A stretch of DNA of 47,148 nt, taken from the NCBI GenBank assembly GCA_019187185.1, contig JABAQU010000005.1:1-47148 (forward strand), written 5' to 3'. A model generated the notes under the pieces. The model ran no database searches, was not told the origin of the DNA, and worked only from the letters and a program-made list of their open reading frames with translations. The translations under genes were made by a program, and so were the position numbers. The DNA is from Steroidobacteraceae bacterium. Its GTDB lineage: Bacteria > Pseudomonadota > Gammaproteobacteria > Steroidobacterales > Steroidobacteraceae. Below, in pieces: positions 1-8,153 of this stretch. Positions within the stretch are counted from its first letter, which is position 1. Every line of letters begins with the position of its first letter.

Positions 1-106
1 TCGCCGTCGCAGGGGCGGTGGCCGGTGCGGCCGGCGGCGGCGTCTCGCGCGAGCAGGCGGCGAGGCCACATGCGAGCAGCGTCGCGGCGATCAGTGCACG
101 AATCAT
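1..106 (-). CDS. Lipoprotein, N-terminal fragment (truncated by window edge)
   Basis: The reading frame starts with ATG at 106 and runs off the left edge, giving about 35 residues. It opens with MIRALIAATLLACGLAAC, a signal peptide ending in a lipobox (GLAAC), so the protein should be a lipid-anchored periplasmic or outer-membrane protein. The Cys is followed by a Pro/Ala-rich linker. It lies 14 bp downstream of the cytochrome c4 gene on the same strand. In several gammaproteobacteria the gene after engB and cytochrome c4 encodes a DsbA-type thiol oxidoreductase, which is possible here, but no catalytic domain is inside the window, so the function is open. Confidence 0.6.
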   Translation of the reverse strand, partial: MIRALIAATLLACGLAACSRETPPPAAPATAPATA

Positions 107-120
107 GGTGGGCGCCGTGG

Positions 121-768
121 TCAACGCATGCCCTGGATGTAGGAGGCGAGGTCGCGGATGTCCTCCGGCGTGAGCTGCTTCGCGATCGTCTCCATCATGT
201 GGGCATTTTTCGTATCGTGCGCGGCGCCCGCTGCGTCGTCGTAGCGGCTGCCCTTCGCGTACGCGGTGAGTTGCTCCACGGTGTAGACCGAATGCTGGGC
301 GCGCAGTGCGGGATAGCCTGCGGCCGGATTGCCGCGACCGACCGGGCCGTGGCAAGCCATGCACGCGGGAATGCCGCGCTCGTGGCTGCCGCCGCGGTAA
401 AGCGCCTCGCCGGCCTTCCAGTATGACGGGTCGGCTTCGAGGCCGGTCGGCGTCTGGCTCGCGAAATACGCACCCAGGTCGGCGATGTCCTCATCGCTCA
501 GCGACGCGGCCTGCGCGGTCATCACCATAGCATTTGGGGTCGCGGCACGCTGGCCGGCGCGAAACTGGCGCAGCTGCTCGGCGATGTACGCGGCGTTCTG
601 CCCCGCGAGATTGGGCCACTCCGGGTTCACGCTGTTGCCGCCGGGACCGTGGCAGGCGATGCACACGGTCGACTTGGCGGCGCCCGCTTCCGCCGAGCCA
701 TCGGCGAAAGCGGCGGGTGCGGCGACTGCGAGGCTGATTGCGGCAAGGGCGAGGGGGATTTTTGTCAT
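121..768 (-). CDS. Cytochrome c4, diheme periplasmic electron carrier
   Basis: A 215-residue protein with a signal peptide (MTKIPLALAAISLAVAAPAA, cleavage likely after AFA at 22) and two cytochrome c domains. The heme-binding sites are CIACH at 36-40 and CMACH at 136-140. Methionine-containing stretches NAMVMT and NAHMMET are the likely axial-ligand regions. Two-domain, roughly 20 kDa architecture is typical of cytochrome c4, which carries electrons from the bc1 complex to terminal oxidases or reductases. I chose the ATG at 768 because the signal peptide begins there and a GGAG lies upstream. It is divergent from engB, the usual gammaproteobacterial arrangement. It could also serve as electron donor during anaerobic respiration. 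Confidence 0.93.
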   Translation of the reverse strand: MTKIPLALAAISLAVAAPAAFADGSAEAGAAKSTVCIACHGPGGNSVNPEWPNLAGQNAAYIAEQLRQFRAGQRAATPNAMVMTAQAASLSDEDIADLGAYFASQTPTGLEADPSYWKAGEALYRGGSHERGIPACMACHGPVGRGNPAAGYPALRAQHSVYTVEQLTAYAKGSRYDDAAGAAHDTKNAHMMETIAKQLTPEDIRDLASYIQGMR

Positions 769-826
769 TTGGCTCACGGCTCCGGGTCGCGTAACCGTAA
801 AATTGTACACGTCCACGAGGAGTCCC
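769..826. promoter_or_regulatory. Divergent promoter region between cytochrome c4 and engB
   Basis: The 58-bp gap holds two -10-like hexamers that overlap and point in opposite directions. TACAAT at 802-807 on the minus strand would serve cytochrome c4. TAAAAT at 798-803 on the plus strand would serve engB. Neither has a good -35 match. This is read from the sequence only. Confidence 0.4.
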
Positions 827-1432
827 GTGAGCCGCTTCCCCGACGCCCGTTTCATGCTCAGCGTGGCCGCGCCCGCGCAGTTTCCACCCGACGACGGCGC
901 AGAGGTGGCCTTCGCCGGGCGGTCGAACGCCGGCAAGTCGAGCGCGATCAACGCGCTTTCGCAGCGCAAGGCGCTGGCGCGCACGAGCAAGACCCCGGGG
1001 CAGACGCGCCTCCTCAACTATTTCGAACTCGCGCCCGGACGGCGGATCGTCGACCTGCCGGGCTATGGATATGCCACCGCGCCGCCTGCCGAGCGCGCAA
1101 GGTGGGCGCCGCTCATCGACCGGTTGCGTGCGCGCCAGTCGCTGCGCGGCCTGCTGCTCGTGGTCGACGCCCGCCGCGGCATCGGACCCGAGGACGAGCA
1201 GCTGATCGCCTGGGCCGATCCCGGGGCCCGTCGCGTCCACGTGCTGCTCGCCAAGGCCGACAAGCTCACCCGGAACGAAGCGCGCGCCGCGCTCGTCGCG
1301 GCGCAGCGGCGGCTGGATGGCCGCGTGACGGTGCAGCTGCTTTCTTCGCATTCCGGCGCCGGTGTGCCCGAGGCGCAGCGAGCCCTCGGCGAGATCCTGT
1401 CGGGCCAGTGCCCGACGGGCGAGGAACAATAA
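827..1432 (+). CDS. engB: Ribosome biogenesis GTP-binding protein EngB/YihA
   Basis: A 201-residue TRAFAC-class GTPase. G1 is GRSNAGKSS (31-39), the G2 region is TPGQTR (56-61), G3 is DLPG (76-79) within DLPGYGYA, and G4 is AKAD (142-145), a mild change from TKAD. Family members are needed for large ribosomal subunit assembly. The start is the GTG at 827: a GAGG Shine-Dalgarno sequence sits a few bases before it, and translation upstream of it does not look like the family. The N-terminus (SRFPDARFMLSVAAPAQFP) is typical. A hairpin terminator begins two bases after the stop. Confidence 0.95.
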   Translation: MSRFPDARFMLSVAAPAQFPPDDGAEVAFAGRSNAGKSSAINALSQRKALARTSKTPGQTRLLNYFELAPGRRIVDLPGYGYATAPPAERARWAPLIDRLRARQSLRGLLLVVDARRGIGPEDEQLIAWADPGARRVHVLLAKADKLTRNEARAALVAAQRRLDGRVTVQLLSSHSGAGVPEAQRALGEILSGQCPTGEEQ

Positions 1433-1434
1433 AA

Positions 1435-1466
1435 GGCCCCGACAGCCTGATCAGGCTATCGGGGCC
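1435..1466 (-). terminator. Intrinsic terminator hairpin (likely bidirectional)
   Basis: Near-perfect inverted repeat: GGCCCCGA and AGCCTGA pair with TCAGGCT and TCGGGGCC, with one C/A mismatch. On the minus strand it is followed by TTTT, giving a standard rho-independent terminator for transcripts coming from the right. It also begins two bases after the engB stop, though the plus strand lacks a T-run. Confidence 0.8.
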
Positions 1467-1545
1467 GACTTACCCGGCACAGGTCTCTTGCATCCGGGCT
1501 TTGCCCGCTCAGGGAGGGAAGCGGGGAGCGTTTATGGCGCTCGGG
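1435..1545 (-). ncRNA. Candidate small RNA between polA side and engB (C-rich hairpin array)
   Basis: Read on the minus strand, about 110 nt fold into a chain of hairpins. GAGCG/CGCTC (1526-1542) comes first. CCCGCT/AGCGGG (1504-1525) follows, with a C-rich loop TCCCTCCCTG. A CCCGG/CCGGG stem (1473-1498) is next, and the strong terminator (1435-1466) ends the chain. No ORF explains it. The interval near polA and engB holds the sRNA genes for Spot 42 in enterics and ErsA in Pseudomonas. As I recall, sX13 of Xanthomonas, about 115 nt with C-rich loops, also lies there. I found no clear promoter, so it could instead be the 3' UTR of the barrel-protein gene ending at 1600. Confidence 0.5.
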
Positions 1546-1599
1546 GAAGTTCGACCGGACAGCGCGGCAAAGGTTCCATGCGCCGTGCCGTTCGGATTC

Positions 1600-2133
1600 C
1601 TACAGGAACGTCCAGGTCAGGCCGAGCGAGAAGAGGTCGACGCCGTCAGTATTCTCGATGTCGAACGATTCATACTCGAGCCGTGCGCCGAGGCTGCCGA
1701 AGTGCGCCTGCACGCCCGCCCCGTACGCGAACTCCGTGCCGTCGTCCTTCAGGCGACTGACCGTCACGGAACTCAGGCTCCCCTTGGCCTCCCAGCTCGC
1801 GACGCCGGCCTTCACGTACAGGTCGACGAACGGGAGCGGCAGCATCAGCAGGCCAAAGCCCGCGAACGCCGTGGCCTCACCGGTGAACTGCGCCGCGCCG
1901 GCAGTGGCGCTGTCGCTGCCGAGGTCCATGTAGTTCAATTCGACGGCGAACACGTCGAGCGGCCGGAAGCCCGCGATCACCTTGTAGCCGGTGTCGTCGA
2001 GATCGAAGTTGCTGCCGAAGCCGTCGATCTTCGACTGGCTCACGGCGGCGCCGAGATAAAAACCGTTGTCGGCCGCGGCGGCAGTGCCGCACAGGGACAA
2101 CGCGCACAGGGACCAAAGCAGTCTGCGAAGCAT
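1600..2133 (-). CDS. Outer-membrane beta-barrel protein (OmpA/OmpW-like small porin family)
   Basis: A 177-residue protein with a signal peptide MLRRLLWSLCALSLCGTAAA, then a barrel-like pattern of alternating residues: NGFYLGAAVSQSK, GYKVIAGFRPL, VELNYMDLG, LGARLEYESFD. It ends SLGLTWTFL, an aromatic-rich last strand as in eight-stranded outer-membrane barrels. Function is unknown beyond this fold. The Shine-Dalgarno GAGGAG sits in the loop of a small hairpin (GTCAC/GTGAC, 2136-2150), directly before the ATG, so translation could be modulated by structure or by an sRNA. It follows polA on the same strand with a 49-bp gap. Confidence 0.75.
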   Translation of the reverse strand: MLRRLLWSLCALSLCGTAAAADNGFYLGAAVSQSKIDGFGSNFDLDDTGYKVIAGFRPLDVFAVELNYMDLGSDSATAGAAQFTGEATAFAGFGLLMLPLPFVDLYVKAGVASWEAKGSLSSVTVSRLKDDGTEFAYGAGVQAHFGSLGARLEYESFDIENTDGVDLFSLGLTWTFL

Positions 2134-2182
2134 GGGTCACTCCTCGTGACGTCAGCAAAACAAGCCGCGCCATTCTACCGGT

Positions 2183-4972
2183 TCAATGTGCCTCGTCCCA
2201 ATTGTCACCCGTGCCGATGTCTACTTTCAGCGACACCTTCAGTGACGCGGCCTCCACCATGCAGCGGCGCAGGCTGTCGGCGATCTGCGTCACCGCGTCG
2301 GCGCGCACTTCCAGCACGAGTTCGTCGTGCACCTGCATGATGAGGCGTGCCGGCGCGTGCTCGCGCACGCACCAGGCGTGCACGTCGATCATCGCGCGCT
2401 TGATGATGTCCGCGGCGGTGCCCTGCATCGGCGCATTGATCGCGCTGCGTTCCGCGTACTGCTGCAGCTGGCGGTTGCGCGAGCGGATATCGGGCAGGTA
2501 CAGGCGCCGCCCCATCACCGTTTCGACATAACCGTCGCGCTTCGCGCGCTCGCGCGTCGTGTCCATGTACTGCTTCACGCCGGGATAGCGCTCGAAGTAC
2601 CGGCTCACGTACTGCTGCGCGGCGCCGCGATCGATGCCGAGCTGGCGCGCGAGGCCGAACGCCGACATGCCGTAGATCAGGCCGAAGTTGATCGCCTTGG
2701 CCGAGCGCCGCTGATCGGCGCTGACCTCCGCCGGCGCGACTCCGAACACTTCCGCGGCGGTCGCACGATGCACGTCCTCGCCGGCCTCGAACGCGGCGAC
2801 GAGGCCCGCGTCACCGGACAGGTGCGCCATGATCCGCAGTTCGATCTGCGAATAGTCGGCCGCCATCAGCACGTGGCCCGGGGGCGCGATGAAGGCCTGG
2901 CGGATGCGCCGCCCCTCGGGCGTGCGGATCGGGATGTTCTGCAGGTTCGGGTCGGTGGACGAGAGGCGGCCGGTCTGCGCGACAGCCTGGTGATACGAGG
3001 TGTGCACGCGGCCGGTGCGCGCGTTCACCTGCTCGGGCAGCTTCTCGGTGTAGGTCGAGCGCAGCTTCGCGAGCCCGCGGTACTCGAGGATGAGCCGCGG
3101 CAGCGCGTAGTCGGTCGCGAGCTCCTCGAGCACATCTTCCGCCGTCGAGGGCTGGCCGGTCGGCGTCTTGCGCAGTGGCGGCAGCCCGAGCTTCTCGAAC
3201 AGCAGGAACTGCAGCTGCTTCGGCGAGTCGAGGTTGAACGGCTGGCCGGCCTCGCGATGCGCGGCGGCCTCGATCTCGACGAGGCGCGCTGCGAGCTCGC
3301 GGCTCTGGGCCCGGAGTCTCGCGGCGTCGAGCAGCACACCGGCCTCCTCCATCGCGCAGAGCACGGGCACGAGCGGCTGCTCGATGGACGTGTAGACGCG
3401 CTCGAGCGCCGGCAGCGCCTCGAGCGCCGGCCACAGCGTGCGGTGCAGGCGCAAGGTCACGTCGGCATCTTCCGCCGCGTACTCCGCGGCCTGCTCGAGC
3501 GGCACCTGGCTGAACGGGATCTGCTTGGCGCCCTTGCCGGCGACATCCTCGTAGTGGATCGTCTCGATGCCGAGATAGCGCGCGGCCGCCGAGTCCATGT
3601 CGTGCCGGGTCGCGACACTGTTCCAGACGTACGATTCGAGCATCGTGTCGTAACGCATGCCGGCGAACGCGATGCCGTGGTTGGCGAGCACGTGCGCGTC
3701 GTACTTCAGGTGATGGCCGATCTTGCCGCGCGCGGGATCCTCGAGCAGCGGCTTGAGTCTCGCGAGGGTCGATGCGCGATCGAGCTGCGCCGGCGCGCCG
3801 GCGTAGTCGTGCGCGAGCGGCACATACGCGGCATGGCCGGGCGTGACCGCGAACGAGACGCCCACGATCGCGGCCTGCATGTAGTCGAGGCTCGTCGTTT
3901 CGGTGTCGAACGCGAAGAGGTCCGCCGCCGCGAGCGCCTCGAGCCAGCGTGCGAGGTCGGCCTCGGTTGTCACCATTTCATACCGCTTCTCCGGCACCGT
4001 GGGTGGCACGAGCGCCGGCGCATCGGGACTCGAGTCCGCCGGCGGGGCGGCGAGCCGCGGCGCCGAGGGCAGGCGCGCTTCGAAACGGGCTGCGGGGCCG
4101 CCCGTCTCTTCGCCGCTGCCGCCATCGAGCTGGCGCAGCAGGCTGCGCAGCTCATAGCGTGCGTAGAGCGCGCGCAGTTCTTGCGTGTTCGGCTCGCCGC
4201 GCACGAGGTCCTCGGGGCCTTCCGCCAGTTCGAGGTCGGTGCGGATCGTCGCGAGTCGCCGGGAGAGCGCGAGCGTGTCGAATCCCGCGCGCAGGTTCTC
4301 GCCGACCTTGCCCTCGATTGCAGCGGCATTCTCGATGATGCCGTCGAGCGAGCGATAGCGGTCGAGCCACTTGGCCGCGGTCTTCGGTCCCACCTTGTCG
4401 ATGCCGGGAATGTTGTCGGAACTGTCGCCGACCAGCGCGAGGTAGTCGACGATCTGCTCGGGATAGACGTCGAATTTCGCCTTGACGCCGGCGCGGTCGA
4501 GCGTCGAGCCCGTCATCGTGTTGACGAGCGTCACGTGGCCGTCGACGAGCTGGGCCATGTCCTTGTCGCCGGTCGAGATGAGGACCTGCCAGCCCCGTGC
4601 CGCGCTGCGGCGCGCGAGCGTGCCGATCACGTCGTCCGCCTCGACGCCGGCGACGCGCAACACCGGCAGGCCGAGGGCCCGTACGGCCTCGAGCAGCGGC
4701 TCGGTCTGGGCGCGCAGGTCGTCGGGCATCGGCGGCCGGTGCGCCTTGTACTCGGCGAACAGATCGTCGCGAAAGGTCCGCCCGGGGGCATCGAACACGA
4801 CCGCGATGCGGGTCGGGGCGTTGTCCTTCAGGAACTTCTGCAGCATGTTCAGCACGCCGAGCAGGGCCCCGGTCGGCTCGCCGCGCGAGCTCGTGAGCGG
4901 CGGCAGCGCGTAGAACGCGCGGTAGAGATAGGAAGAGCCGTCGATGAGGACGAGATCGGGTGAGGCGCTCAT
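2183..4972 (-). CDS. polA: DNA polymerase I
   Basis: A 929-residue polymerase close to the E. coli length. The N-terminal 5'-3' exonuclease domain (LVLIDGSSYLYRAFYALPP; GDSSDNIPGIDKVGPKTA) occupies about the first 290 residues. The 3'-5' exonuclease domain keeps its proofreading acidic residues (FAFDTETTSLDY and the YAAEDADVTL motif). Polymerase motifs A (ADYSQIELRI), B (RRSAKAINFGLIYGMS) and C (QVHDELVLEV, His882-Asp883) are intact. It fills gaps in repair and Okazaki fragment maturation. The start ATG at 4972 is followed at once by the conserved N-terminus. It diverges from the DUF1800 gene across 73 bp. Confidence 0.97.
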   Translation of the reverse strand: MSASPDLVLIDGSSYLYRAFYALPPLTSSRGEPTGALLGVLNMLQKFLKDNAPTRIAVVFDAPGRTFRDDLFAEYKAHRPPMPDDLRAQTEPLLEAVRALGLPVLRVAGVEADDVIGTLARRSAARGWQVLISTGDKDMAQLVDGHVTLVNTMTGSTLDRAGVKAKFDVYPEQIVDYLALVGDSSDNIPGIDKVGPKTAAKWLDRYRSLDGIIENAAAIEGKVGENLRAGFDTLALSRRLATIRTDLELAEGPEDLVRGEPNTQELRALYARYELRSLLRQLDGGSGEETGGPAARFEARLPSAPRLAAPPADSSPDAPALVPPTVPEKRYEMVTTEADLARWLEALAAADLFAFDTETTSLDYMQAAIVGVSFAVTPGHAAYVPLAHDYAGAPAQLDRASTLARLKPLLEDPARGKIGHHLKYDAHVLANHGIAFAGMRYDTMLESYVWNSVATRHDMDSAAARYLGIETIHYEDVAGKGAKQIPFSQVPLEQAAEYAAEDADVTLRLHRTLWPALEALPALERVYTSIEQPLVPVLCAMEEAGVLLDAARLRAQSRELAARLVEIEAAAHREAGQPFNLDSPKQLQFLLFEKLGLPPLRKTPTGQPSTAEDVLEELATDYALPRLILEYRGLAKLRSTYTEKLPEQVNARTGRVHTSYHQAVAQTGRLSSTDPNLQNIPIRTPEGRRIRQAFIAPPGHVLMAADYSQIELRIMAHLSGDAGLVAAFEAGEDVHRATAAEVFGVAPAEVSADQRRSAKAINFGLIYGMSAFGLARQLGIDRGAAQQYVSRYFERYPGVKQYMDTTRERAKRDGYVETVMGRRLYLPDIRSRNRQLQQYAERSAINAPMQGTAADIIKRAMIDVHAWCVREHAPARLIMQVHDELVLEVRADAVTQIADSLRRCMVEAASLKVSLKVDIGTGDNWDEAH

Positions 4973-5045
4973 GGTCGGGCCCGAGTGTTGCAGAAGTGTG
5001 TCGCGACCGCACGAAGTCAACGCGGCGTGGTCCAATGCGTTCAGT

Positions 5046-6419
5046 ATGCCCATGGTCGCCAGGACAGCCGCAGCGATCGCGACGAACCGTTTCGGGCTCG
5101 GCGCCCGGCCGGGCGAGATCGACGTGGCTGCGGGCGATCCGCAGGCATGGCTCCTCGGGCAGTTGCGCGAGCCGGCGCCGATGCCGGGCAGGTCCGGGCT
5201 CGAGGCAGCGAGCGCGACCCTCGCGCAGGCCGAGGCGCTGCGCAAGGAGAAGCGCGCAGGCGCCGGTTCCGTGATGAAGTTGGGCGCGCTCTACCGCAGC
5301 CGCTATCTCGAGGAAGTCGGTGCGCGCTTTGCCCACGCGGTGGCGACCGAGCGGGCATTCGTCGAGCGGCTCACGCAGTTCTGGGCCAACCATTTCGCGG
5401 TATCGGTCGACAAGCTCGCCGTGCTCGGCATTGCGGGCGCCTACGAGCGCGAGGCGATACGTCCGCACGTGCTCGGGCGGTTCGAGGACCTGCTGTTTGC
5501 GGTCGAGCGTCACCCCGCGATGCTCCTGTACCTCGACAACCACCGCTCGATCGGACCCGGCTCGCCGCTCGCGCGCCGCGCGGCGGCCCGTCGTGGCAGT
5601 GACCTCGGGCTCAACGAGAACCTCGCGCGCGAGATCCTCGAGCTGCACACGCTCGGCGTGAGCGGCGGCTATACGCAGGCCGACGTGACGAGCTTCGCGC
5701 GCATGATCACCGGCTGGTCGATCGGCGGCGGTCGCGGGCGGCTCGCGGCAGGCCGGCCCGGCGAGTTCGCATTCCGCGAGAACATGCACGAGCCGGGTGC
5801 GCAGATGTTGCTCGGCCAGCGCTACAGCGAGTCCGGCTATGCGCAGGGGGCGGCCGCGCTGCGCACGCTCGCGCGGCATCCCGCGACGGCAGCCCACGTG
5901 ACGCGCAAGCTCGCCTGTCACTTCGTCGCTGACGATCCGCCGCCCGCGCTGCTCGCGCGCCTCGACGCCGCGTGGCGCGCACACGATGGTGCGCTCGTGC
6001 CGGTCTACCGTGCGCTCGTCGAATCGCCGGAGGCGTGGGCGGTGCCGCTCGCCAAGTTCAAGACGCCCTCGGATTTCATCCACTCCACTTTCCGCGGGTT
6101 CGCGTTGCCGGTGGGCGAGGGACGCGCCGGGATCGGCGCCTTCGAAGTGCTCGGCCAGCGCACCTGGGCTCCGGGCTCGCCCGCCGGCTGGCCCGACCGC
6201 GCAGCCGACTGGGATGGCGCCTCGGCGGTTCTCGCGCGCATCGAGTGGGCGGACGCGGTCGGCACGCGACTCGGCGATACCCGGGACGCGCGGCGCGCGG
6301 CCGGGTCGATGCTCGGTGACGTGCTCGCGTCATCGACGGCGGAGGCGCTGCGGCGCGCGGCCTCGGGCGCGCAGGCGCTGACGCTGCTCCTTTCCTCACC
6401 GGAGTTCATGCGGCGATGA
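5046..6419 (+). CDS. DUF1800 family protein
   Basis: About 457 residues. The recognisable DUF1800 features are the N-terminal ATNRFGLGARPGEI segment, the central FWANHFAVS, and the NLAREILELHTLGV block followed by YTQADVTSFARMITGW. It ends ALTLLLSSPEFMRR. The biochemical role of the family is not established. It is almost always paired with a DUF1501 protein, as here, where the stop overlaps the next start (ATGA). No signal peptide is evident from this start; another ATG lies two codons downstream. The polA-facing gap gives no clear promoter. Confidence 0.88.
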   Translation: MPMVARTAAAIATNRFGLGARPGEIDVAAGDPQAWLLGQLREPAPMPGRSGLEAASATLAQAEALRKEKRAGAGSVMKLGALYRSRYLEEVGARFAHAVATERAFVERLTQFWANHFAVSVDKLAVLGIAGAYEREAIRPHVLGRFEDLLFAVERHPAMLLYLDNHRSIGPGSPLARRAAARRGSDLGLNENLAREILELHTLGVSGGYTQADVTSFARMITGWSIGGGRGRLAAGRPGEFAFRENMHEPGAQMLLGQRYSESGYAQGAAALRTLARHPATAAHVTRKLACHFVADDPPPALLARLDAAWRAHDGALVPVYRALVESPEAWAVPLAKFKTPSDFIHSTFRGFALPVGEGRAGIGAFEVLGQRTWAPGSPAGWPDRAADWDGASAVLARIEWADAVGTRLGDTRDARRAAGSMLGDVLASSTAEALRRAASGAQALTLLLSSPEFMRR

Positions 6420-7636
6420 ACGTGCGAATGAACAGGCGGCGCTTCCTCACGGCCGCCGCAACCCTGCCGACCGTCGCATGGCCGCTCGCATCGCGCCTGA
6501 CTTTTGCGCAATCTGCCGCGGTCGGCGATGCTCGGTTCGTCTTCGTCCTGCTGCGCGGCGCGCTCGACGGGCTCGCGGCCGTGCCACCGTGGGGCGATCC
6601 CGCGTACGCATCGCTGCGGCGCGAGCTCGCGATTCCACGCCCCGGCGAGGCGGGTGGCGCACTGCCGCTCGATGCCACGTTCGGCCTGCATCCTTCACTC
6701 CCGTTTCTGCACGAAGCCTGGCAGGCGAAGGAGCTGCTCGTGGCGCACGCGGTCGCGACGCCGTACCGCGAACGCTCGCACTTCGACGGGCAGGACGTGC
6801 TCGAGGGTGGCGGCGTGAGGCCGCACGAGCTCGCCACCGGGTGGTTGAATCGCGCGCTGGCGGCGCTGCCGCGCAAGGGCGCATCGCACGGCCGCGAGGC
6901 GGGGATCACGCTCGGGCAGAATACGCCGCTCACGATGCGCGGGCCGGCCGCCGTCGCGTCGTGGGCACCGTCACGGCTCGCGACGCTCGACGACGATACG
7001 CTGGCGCGCATCACCGACCTCTATGCCGCGGATCCCGTCCTGTCGATGCGCCTCGCCGATGCGCTCGCGGCCAACGACATTGCGCAGGGCGACGCGATGC
7101 CGGAGCGTGCGCGCGGCGCGGCGCGCTACACCGAAACCGTGCGGGCCGCCGGTGCCTTTCTCGCGCGCGACGACGGCCCCGCCGTGGCGATGTTCGACAC
7201 GACGGGCTGGGACACGCACGCGAACGAGGGCGGTGCGCGGGGACTTCTCGCGACGCGGCTCGGCGCGCTCGACGCGGCGCTGCGCGAACTGAAGTCGAGC
7301 CTCGCGGCGCGCTGGTCGCGCACGGTCGTCGTGCTCGCGACCGAATTCGGCCGGACCGTGGCGCGAAACGGCACGAACGGCACCGATCACGGCACCGGCG
7401 CCGCCGCATTCCTGGTCGGGGGTGCGGTTGCCGGTGGCCGCATGCTCGCGGACTGGCCCGGGCTCGATGCACGCTCGCTGCGCGACGGGCGCGACCTCGC
7501 GCCGACGCTCGATCTGCGCGCGGTCCTGAAAGGTGTGCTGCACGATCACCTGGGCGTGGCGACGAGCGCCCTCGACGGCAGCGTGTTCCCCGGCTCGGCC
7601 CACGTGCAGGCTTCGTCCGGGCTCATCCGGGCGTGA
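6416..7636 (+). CDS. DUF1501 family protein with Tat signal
   Basis: A 406-residue protein that begins MNVRMNRRRFLTAAATLPTVAWPLA, a twin-arginine signal with the RRRFLT core, so it should be exported folded to the periplasm. The body has DUF1501 features: FVFVLLRGALDGLAAVPP, the GWDTHANEGG block, and VVLATEFGRTVARNGTNGTDHGTG. These His/Asp-rich segments resemble metal sites of the alkaline-phosphatase/sulfatase superfamily, to which DUF1501 is distantly linked. It is translationally coupled to the DUF1800 gene (4-base overlap). Substrate is unknown. Confidence 0.88.
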   Translation: MNVRMNRRRFLTAAATLPTVAWPLASRLTFAQSAAVGDARFVFVLLRGALDGLAAVPPWGDPAYASLRRELAIPRPGEAGGALPLDATFGLHPSLPFLHEAWQAKELLVAHAVATPYRERSHFDGQDVLEGGGVRPHELATGWLNRALAALPRKGASHGREAGITLGQNTPLTMRGPAAVASWAPSRLATLDDDTLARITDLYAADPVLSMRLADALAANDIAQGDAMPERARGAARYTETVRAAGAFLARDDGPAVAMFDTTGWDTHANEGGARGLLATRLGALDAALRELKSSLAARWSRTVVVLATEFGRTVARNGTNGTDHGTGAAAFLVGGAVAGGRMLADWPGLDARSLRDGRDLAPTLDLRAVLKGVLHDHLGVATSALDGSVFPGSAHVQASSGLIRA

Positions 7637-7655
7637 GTCGCGTAGAATCGGCGGC

Positions 7656-8066
7656 ATGTCGATTCGCACCTTCGCCGATCTGCTCGCTGCGGCCCGCGCC
7701 CAGCGGGAGCCGCAGCGTCTGCTGTTCGTGTTCGCGGTGGCCGAGCTGCCGCACGACGGCAGCGAGAGCGAGGCGGCTGCGTTCAAGCGTGGTGAGGGTG
7801 GGGCGCTCGCGCCGGTCGTCTGTGTCGACAAGCTCGCCACCGACATCGAATCGTTCGAGTCGTTGCGCGAGGAGTCGCGCGAGTCGATTTCGCGCTGGGA
7901 CATCCTGTTCGTTGCGGCCCTCGACGGCCGCGCCGGCATCGCGCCGAACAGCGACGAGGCCGTTGCACCGCTGCGGATGATGGTGGAGTCGATCCGCGCG
8001 GGTCACATCGCGAATTTCCTGACCGTCAATCACGAGGGCGAGCTCGTGCGCCTGGAGCGTCGATAG
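7656..8066 (+). CDS. Conserved cytosolic protein (often labelled 'ribonucleotide reductase subunit alpha')
   Basis: A 136-residue soluble protein without signal or membrane segment. The stretch SFADLL-type N-terminus, EPQRLLFVFAVAELP, GEGGALAPVVCVDK and APLRMMVESIRAGHIANFL match a widespread proteobacterial family. Databases often name it ribonucleotide reductase subunit alpha, but at this size, and without any radical or allosteric site of that enzyme, the name cannot be taken at face value. Real function unknown. It lies 19 bp after the DUF1501 stop and may share its transcript. Confidence 0.75.
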   Translation: MSIRTFADLLAAARAQREPQRLLFVFAVAELPHDGSESEAAAFKRGEGGALAPVVCVDKLATDIESFESLREESRESISRWDILFVAALDGRAGIAPNSDEAVAPLRMMVESIRAGHIANFLTVNHEGELVRLERR

Positions 8067-8070
8067 CCGC

Positions 8071-8110
8071 CGCCGGCGTCGCGCGAGTCGCATCGTGCGG
8101 CGCGCCGGCG
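8071..8110 (+). terminator. GC-rich hairpin after the small conserved gene
   Basis: Two copies of the self-complementary CGCCGGCG (8071-8078 and 8103-8110) can pair around a 24-nt loop just after the stop. There is no T-run after it, so it is a weak candidate terminator separating this gene from the TDT gene. Confidence 0.3.
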
Positions 8111-8153
8111 TAAGCTCCTCTGCGGGCTCGTCCCGATCCGACCCGCCACACCG

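Noticed and set aside
2327-4963. An 878-codon open frame opposite polA
   Set aside because: Antisense shadow of polA, Arg-rich and without motifs.
7656-8066. Ribonucleotide reductase alpha subunit
   Set aside because: The customary database name does not fit a 136-residue protein without any catalytic feature of that enzyme.
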